64,000 nt of DNA, taken from contig BCKQ01000015.1 of assembly GCA_001600695.1 (NCBI GenBank), forward strand, positions 322,168-386,167, given 5' to 3'. The stretch comes from Ascoidea asiatica (taxonomy: Eukaryota; Ascomycota; Saccharomycetes; Ascoideales; Ascoideaceae). A program made the position numbers and the translations under genes. Below the pieces are notes generated by a model. That model had not been told where the DNA came from, did not search any database, and saw only the letters and a program-made list of their open reading frames with translations. Positions 58,180 to 64,000 of this stretch are shown one piece after another (positions within the stretch are counted from its first letter, which is position 1; every line of letters begins with the position of its first letter).

Positions 58180-59905
58180 ACATTGAAAATGATTTAACAA
58201 TAAGTTCATTGTAAATTTTAATTCTTTTTCGTGAATTGGTAATTTGATATGTGCATCAAATAATTTTCCTAATAAATTTAAACAACTTTATTGTCCTTTA
58301 ACTAATCTATCAGTCTACTGATTTGTACTACCAAAATCAGTACGAGATTTTTTTCCAGACATATTTCTACCTCCTTTGGATACTCTGATTTTAAAGTCCA
58401 CAACATTACTCGAAGTAATTTTTAAAATTGATAATAAATCGGCAAAAACAATAGAATTAAATTCCTCATTTTTATTAATCATATTATTTAATTCAATCTT
58501 TTCTACCATTTTATAATCTTCATTATTTGAATGATTCATAATAGTACTTATAATAAATTTTCCTGCTGACATTTGTTTATTTAGAAACCAGACCATAGCA
58601 TTTGAAGAATTAATAATAGTGGAATCACATGCTAGAAGTGCTCCAGATGAAAATACAAATCCTTTCCAAAATTCTTTTAAAATTCTTTTAATGAAATAAG
58701 TTCTGCTTCCTGATTAATGTTTTTATTCTTACTCTTAAGCATGGTCTAAATTGGTATCAAACAATTATCATAATAAATATGAAGTAAAACCATAAAATTT
58801 TCCAGCATAGAATCAAATATCCAATGGTTCAGGAACAATCTCAATGTATGATTTTCCATTGCATTCTTTATTATCAAGTTGAGCATAATTATATTCATAG
58901 GAAAATGAATTTAATTTCTTTGTTTCAGATTATAACTTCAATATTAATTGCATGGATTTAAACTTGAATCTACCAATAACTTCTCCTGAAAATCTAATTC
59001 ATTTTTGTTAGCCAATTCTAAAAATTTTTTATCCTCGGAAAAATGTTTAACATTAGATGAATTTAATTGTATTGCGTCAAATCTAATTTTATTGCCAACG
59101 TCACGTTGTGTTGTTAATGTATAATCTTCAAGCTGACCTAATAATCCTATCACAAAAAGTGGAGAAAACGGATACGAATTTAATTCTTCTTGTTGAACTG
59201 TTGTAAAAACAATTGAAATAGATGATATTAAATTCTTTCTTATTTGATAATCTACTTTGTTATCCAAAAGAATTGGTAAAATCTTGGAATCAAGATAAGG
59301 AAAATTATGACTTAGATCTAAATAGCCTACATTTTCACAATTAATTAAATTACCATTCCTAAGATAGTTCACCAAGTTTTTGAAAAATATGATACTATCA
59401 AATATTAATGATTTCAAATTGATTTCCGATAAATTTTCAACATATAGTTTGAATTTTTCAGAAATAAAAGTATCAGTCTGTCTGATAATATCGAAAACTC
59501 ATTTATATAATATTGGACCTATAGGATCCTCTCCCTTATTTTGATTTTGTTTTTTTGATAAATCTTTCTTTTCAAATAACAATAGATGATTTATATATGG
59601 AAGAATAGTGGCGGAAAGGTAGACAGATATAAAGGATTGTGAATAATATTTGCCAACCTATTAAACCATATCTTCCTAATAATTCTTGAATAACTACACT
59701 TGCACCTCTGCTATTCATTAAATTTTTATCAAAACTATTAACAATTATTAACTCATTGAATAATTATAACAAAATTTTAAGAGAAATTTCTTCTTTTTGG
59801 TTTCTATAACTTTTTCTAAAAGACCAAGCAAGATAAACAGAAGAATCAAGAACACTTGAACCAGAAATCAACGTTATTCTTTCTTGTTTACTATCTTTAT
59901 AAAAT
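58180..59905 (-). pseudogene. Tubulin-folding cofactor D (TBCD) relic
   Basis: On the minus strand the frame at about 59,885 reads ITLISGSSVLDSSVYLAWSF and then ASVVIQELLGRYGLIG near 59,690, in the order G-x-x-V-R-D-A-x-C-Y-x-x-W-A...A-A-S-A-A-x-Q-E-x-x-G-R-x-G of TBCD. QLEDYTLTTQRDVGNKIRF near 59,130 matches the D-Y-T-x-D-x-R-G-D-V-G-S-x-V-R block. FWKGFVFSSGALLAC near 58,665 matches the late G-L-x-x-S-x-G-G segment. TBCD is a HEAT-repeat protein that assembles alpha/beta-tubulin. Frameshifts and stops are frequent. The N-terminal part is missing and is replaced by adaptor-mu sequence. Confidence 0.6.
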
Positions 59906-60420
59906 ATGCTTTTTCTTCTCCAAGATATTGATGATGTTCAAATTCTAAACATTTTTGAATAAATTTCAATTTCTAGTTGACTTTTGTTCGTATAGTCCAT
60001 TGAACAGCTTGAATTATTGTGATTATTATTGTTATCAGCTATTTGATTATGAAATTCATCATATTGATCATAATCACTGATTGTATTACTATCCTTTTTT
60101 GATGAATTGAAACTTCAGATTTTTAATTTAAAATATTCATTCCAAATTTGATAATGAGTAACTTGAGCGATAGAAAATCCCTAATTTCACCAAATAGCTT
60201 ATAAATTAATGTATACTTATCATCAAAAAATTCATTATTTAAACATTTTACATTGAAATAAGTTTTTAAAATTTCAATTAAATTATTTTAAAAATGTTAT
60301 CAATAACACAAAGTTACAATTTTTAAAATTTTGATTTGTTATTCATAATAAGCAAATTAGAGTGTTTAGATGTTAAAAAGATAATTAAACATTTTAAATT
60401 AATGTTTCTAGTAATAATAA
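59906..60420 (-). pseudogene. Clathrin adaptor mu-subunit relic, copy 2, truncated
   Basis: On the minus strand, KTYFNVKCLNNEFFDDKYTL near 60,260 followed by IYKLFGEIRDF parallels the copy at 52,530-52,630 (TYFNLNCLNNELFIDNLAF, IYYLFDETMEF). DYTNKSQLEIEI near 59,975 parallels DYTYKNQLENEI, and TSSISWRRKSIFYK near 59,930 parallels TQSLSWGSKPIFYK. Immediately after IFYK the sequence switches to TBCD. The rest of the mu-homology domain is absent. Confidence 0.6.
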
Positions 60421-60429
60421 TTTACCAAT

Positions 60430-61512
60430 TAATTCATCATCCTTTTCAAATAAAACTACCAAACAAATATGTTTAATTAAAACTTATAGAAATATTATTA
60501 GAAAAAAAAAAAATGGCAATATTACTCATAATATCTATAATATTAAAAATAATATTGATTTAACTGATACTGCTGTTGCTTCAAATGATGACAATACCAA
60601 TAATATTAGTTATGATTTTTCCCATTTAAAGTTCCATGAAAATATTGATGATGATGAGATGACGATGATGACGATGAACATGAGCTTATTTAAAGTGATC
60701 ATAGTGATATAAATAAGCATATTGATATCAATCATAATAATAAAAATAATACAAATATCAAGAAATTTTATAACCATAATGAAATATATAACTCTTCTAA
60801 TTCTTCTTCTTCAACTTCTTATTCTGAACCACCTTTTGAAAATATTGATGCTAATATTACTACTAATTGAAATTCTATATGTGCTACCACTTATTCCACA
60901 ATATCTGAATCAAATAATTCAACTAGTATTCCGACTAAGAATAATAAAAAAAATAGTAATCAAGATATTAAAGATAATAATAATCATAAACACAACTCTC
61001 AATCTGAAACTCTAGAAATAAAAAATATAACTCCTGCAACTGATTTTTAATTTTGATTAAATTACTCAACTCAAATTGAAGATTATAAAATCAAAGATTC
61101 AAAATATTTTTCCTGGGAAATTGAAATTTCTACAAATATTAAAGATTCAAAAAATACTTCTGCAATTTATAATGGCGTTAATTTGATAATACTATTTTAA
61201 TTTTTCCAAAAGGTAGTAATAATAATTCTTTACCAAAGTATTTACAACCACTACCTGAAGTAAAAAAACGTTTAAATAATAAATTTTTTAATTATTGTCA
61301 TCATAGATTTTATAAAGATGAAACTGATTGGGGTTTTACAAATTTTGTTGATTTAAGCCCTGTATCAAAAGTTCAGAATGTTAATCCAGGCTATTTATCT
61401 TCAAATAATAATTTAAATATTACTGAATTTATAAATGTTATTCAATATTCAAGTGGTGTTTTATGACATAGTTTTTAAATTATGATTCAGAAAAGAAAAT
61501 TGGGTAGGTTCG
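60430..61512 (+). pseudogene. USP7/Ubp15-like deubiquitinase relic, copy B, MATH-containing piece
   Basis: The N-terminus (FSHLKFHENIDDD, then a poly-D/E stretch and YNSSNSSSSTSYSEPP) aligns with copy A (INFQENIDDHGD, YNSSSSTSYLQEP). TLEIKNITPATDF continues with stops where copy A has ILEIKNITPATEF. MATH blocks follow: SKYFSWEIEIS near 61,102, ILIFPKGSNNNSLPKYLQP near 61,196, and DETDWGFTNFVDL near 61,318. SSGVL(TGA)HSF near 61,452 is the conserved G-V-L-W-H-x-F linker. NYDSEKK is the last recognisable part before the insertion. Confidence 0.8.
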
Positions 61513-62684
61513 TTTAGCCTAAAAAATTTAATTTTATTCATTTTAGAAAATCTGCCAACTTTTTTTAAAAATCTTAAATTTAAATTCATACCAAATTTTC
61601 TAAAAGCATATCTATTTCAATTCATTTCTTTCATTTCATTTCATTTGGTTCATTTGAGTTCATTTTCTGTCTTTTCGTTAAAGATAATCATTATCATAGA
61701 TAAACATATATATAAATGTAAAGAAAATCTTAAATATTTTGGAATGTTATACACTTTTCTTTTCCTTTATCAATCTGATTGTATCAGTTATGAGTAATAT
61801 TTTCATAGCTTCAACTTCAACCTCACTATTAAATGAAGAAACGTATTCACCTTCAAATATTGATATAAATATAAATAATAATAATAATAATCAAAAAAAT
61901 TCAAAAATACCAATATCAATATTTTATATACTTTTTTGGTTATTTAATTGGTTCTTTATTATTTTATTATATTATGTATCTTCTTTTATAATATCTTAAT
62001 TATCAACGAATATTTCAATAAGTTCAGCGTTCAATTCATTATTATTCATATTAATAATTATCACTGAGTTCATTTATGCATTTGTAAGACCTAAGTATTT
62101 AAGAAAATAATCAAATTTAGCAATCGAAAATCAAATAATCTTACCACAGTTTCACAATTCAGATTGAAAACTTATTTTCGAAGTTGATGTTATCGATGAT
62201 TATAATGGTGTAAATAAATCTCAATTTTTGAAATTCTTAAACGAATTCCTCTATCCTATTACTTTCATTGGTTATTGAGAAAAACCTGTATTTCATGAAT
62301 CAGCAAAATCAATTAAAGCTCAAAAATTAGATAAAAATGAAATTTTGTTCTTAGATACATCTATGGGTTTCCCAATCATTGATGATGGTACAATTAATGT
62401 TTACAATAAAATTCAAATTTTTAATGATAATGACATTAACAATAACAACTTCAGTGATAATAATAATGAGAAAGAGAATAACAATTCAAATAATACTTTA
62501 AATCTCAGTTTTAATGAAAATTTGAATTCTAGCTTCAATAATAATTATTATAATGATGATTCTTTTATACTAGATAATCAAAAAATATGATTTATTCAGT
62601 GAGGTTCAAAGTAGTGCTCCATTAAGTTCTCTAATAAGTGTATTATCTTTATTGACTGATGGTAATCATACGACACCTACCAAC

Positions 62685-62715
<31 letters not shown>

Positions 62716-62772
62716 TTGATAATAATAATAATAAAAATACTGATGAGTTATCAAACTTAACTAATTTAAGCC
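61513..62772 (+). other. 1.25-kb coding-like insertion inside USP7 relic B
   Basis: The sequence between TTTAGCC (61,513-61,519) and TTTAAGCC (62,765-62,772) is unrelated to USP7. One frame reads a hydrophobic, membrane-like segment (IPISIFYILFWLFNWFFIIL near 61,908). Another reads KLIFEVDVIDDYNG near 62,169, KPVFHESAKSIKAQKLDKN near 62,283 and MGFPIIDDGTINVYN near 62,363, with TGA codons near 62,164 and 62,276. An N-rich tail follows. I do not recognise the protein. It looks like another relic. Confidence 0.55.
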
Positions 62773-63504
62773 GCAAGATTGTTATTAAATTTTTTACTAC
62801 AAGCTTATTTTTATTGTAACTATTTTAGAATCATTATTTATAAAATGCCTTATAATTGTGATAATTCTGTTAGAATTGCTTTGCATGGATTAGTTTATCA
62901 ATTACAAACTTTGCAAGCCTCAGTTGATACTTCTTGTTTAACAAGATTTTTTAGTTGGGCTAATGGTGATCCATTCACAGAGCATGATGTACAAGAATTA
63001 AATAGAATTTTAATGGATATATTTTAAAATATTAGGAAATGTACAGATGGTGAAGGTCTTTTATCAAATATTTTTGTTGGTAAAATTAAAACATATGTTA
63101 AAAGTATTTATGTTATTTATGAATCTTCAAGAAGTGATGGTTTTGCGCAGATAACATTAAATTTGAAACCATTAAAAGGTTTAAATGATTCTTTCAAAAT
63201 TATATTGAAGTTGAATTACTTGTTGGTGAAAATCAATATGATGCTGGTGATCAGGATGACAAGAAAGGGGGTGGATATGAAAGTTTTCCATCTATTGTAG
63301 ATTCACAATTAAAAATATGTGAATATGTTTTTAAATATGATTAATTAAAGACAATTAATTATCGTAATAATTCTTCAGATACAATTAATTTATAACCATA
63401 ATTAGATCAAACAAATAAAACACTTTTAAATGAGCATTCGATTTATAATCTTTAAGGTACTTTAGTTCGTCTAGGTGATAATAAAATAAAATTTCTATAA
63501 AAGA
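62773..63504 (+). pseudogene. USP7/Ubp15-like deubiquitinase relic, copy B, catalytic piece
   Basis: The catalytic box is damaged: the sequence TTGTTATTAAAT near 62,778 looks like the C-Y-L-N codons after a one-base loss. LLQAYFYCNYF, DTSCLTRFFSWANGDPF and HDVQELNRILMDIF (to 63,026) are the following blocks. LNLKPLKGLNDSF, then (frameshifted) YDAGDQDDKKGGGYESFPS, are the middle of the domain. IYNL(TAA)GTLVRLGDN near 63,441 matches Y-x-L-H-x-V-L-V-H-S-G-D-N. The histidine box that should follow is missing because the R3 module starts here. Confidence 0.8.
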
Positions 63505-64000
63505 TAATTAATAATAATAATGATTAGTATATATTAAAAGATAATATATAAAAGTTATCATAAAAATTCTTAAAGGTATATGATCAAAATAAAGAAAAAT
63601 AATTTTCAAAAGTAAGGGAAAAACAACCTCTATTTATACCATTTGAAAATGTATGAGAAGTGAAAATCTGAAAGTTCAGAATTTCAATTTCACATACTAA
63701 ACTTCAAACACAGTAGTTAAGCAATGGAATCTTCTAGAATCTTTTTCATAGAAGGTTCTAGAAAATTCGAGAAACTTCTAGTAACAAATAGAAAGCAGCA
63801 TATAAGAGCAAATAAGAAAGCATAACGACAAAGAAGCAAATAGAATGTTCTAGAAAGTTCTGTTTGAAGAATGTTCCAAAAAGTTCTAGAATGTTCTAGA
63901 AAGTTCTAGAAAAACCTAAACAGCAACTTTTGATAAAATGAGCAGAAAAAGCTTTTAAAGCATAAAGATGATGGATAAGTAAGATTAAGCAACTTAATGT
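63505..64000 (-). promoter_or_regulatory. R3 heat-shock promoter module, copy 2, cut by the window end
   Basis: It is nearly identical to 25,187-25,790. Leftward, heat-shock elements at 63,903-63,727 include six uninterrupted GAA/TTC units at 63,751-63,778, then a TATAAATA box (63,638-63,631) preceding AGAGG. The central element block is shorter than in copy 1. Transcription would run leftward, antisense through USP7 relic B. The window ends before any GATA-type array could be seen. Confidence 0.75.

Overview
The window is AT-rich eukaryotic DNA. It has trinucleotide (AAT) runs that encode poly-asparagine, a plausible GTAAGT...CAG intron, Ty1/copia retroelements and relics of typical eukaryotic genes. 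I saw no bacterial operons, rRNA, tRNA or CRISPR array. A relic of a PDR-type ABC transporter of the fungal kind favours a fungus with a repeat-laden genome, but I cannot name the species. Scattered single N bases sit mostly in one repeat family, which suggests collapsed or mixed repeat copies in the assembly.

Layout. 1-9.5 kb: one convincing intact gene (2923-4539 +), a low-complexity protein with a poly-N run, P-x-Q-F repeats and a C-terminal coiled coil; then a leftward pair of same-frame ORFs (8736-7447 -) split by a tight cluster of three stop codons, with a small frameshifted relic upstream. 10.3-15.0 kb: decayed Ty1/copia element 1. 16.1-22.8 kb: two 1,029-bp LTR-like repeats (family R1) in inverted orientation around about 4.6 kb that contains another LTR-like repeat (R2). 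25.2-25.9 kb: a compact heat-shock-type promoter module (R3) with a long array of GAA/TTC heat-shock elements, a TATA box and a neighbouring array of GATA motifs; a second copy closes the window at 63.5-64.0 kb. 29-30 kb: a third, diverged R1 copy. 31.2-37.8 kb: copia element 2 with recognisable LTRs and near-complete gag-pol. 40.6-44.5 kb: two more R2 copies. 45.4-46.7 kb: a Harbinger-like (DDE_Tnp_4) transposase relic.

46.9-63.5 kb is a mosaic of decayed host-type genes placed inside one another. A USP7/Ubp15-like deubiquitinase relic lies within a PDR ABC transporter relic. A clathrin-adaptor mu-subunit relic lies within a Ted1/Cdc1-like metallophosphoesterase relic. A second adaptor-mu fragment joins a tubulin cofactor D (TBCD) relic. 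A second USP7 relic is interrupted by about 1.25 kb of other coding-like sequence and is cut off by the second heat-shock module. Two copies of a Myb/SANT-like gene sit divergently at 54.4-57.2 kb. All of these carry frameshifts and in-frame stops, and key residues are lost, so they are treated as pseudogenes.

No pathway is encoded here. The interest lies in genome structure: nested relics with short flanking repeats, a repeat-borne heat-shock promoter, inverted LTRs, and a puzzling number of in-frame TGA codons. Family assignments rest on reading conserved motifs by eye, without database searches.
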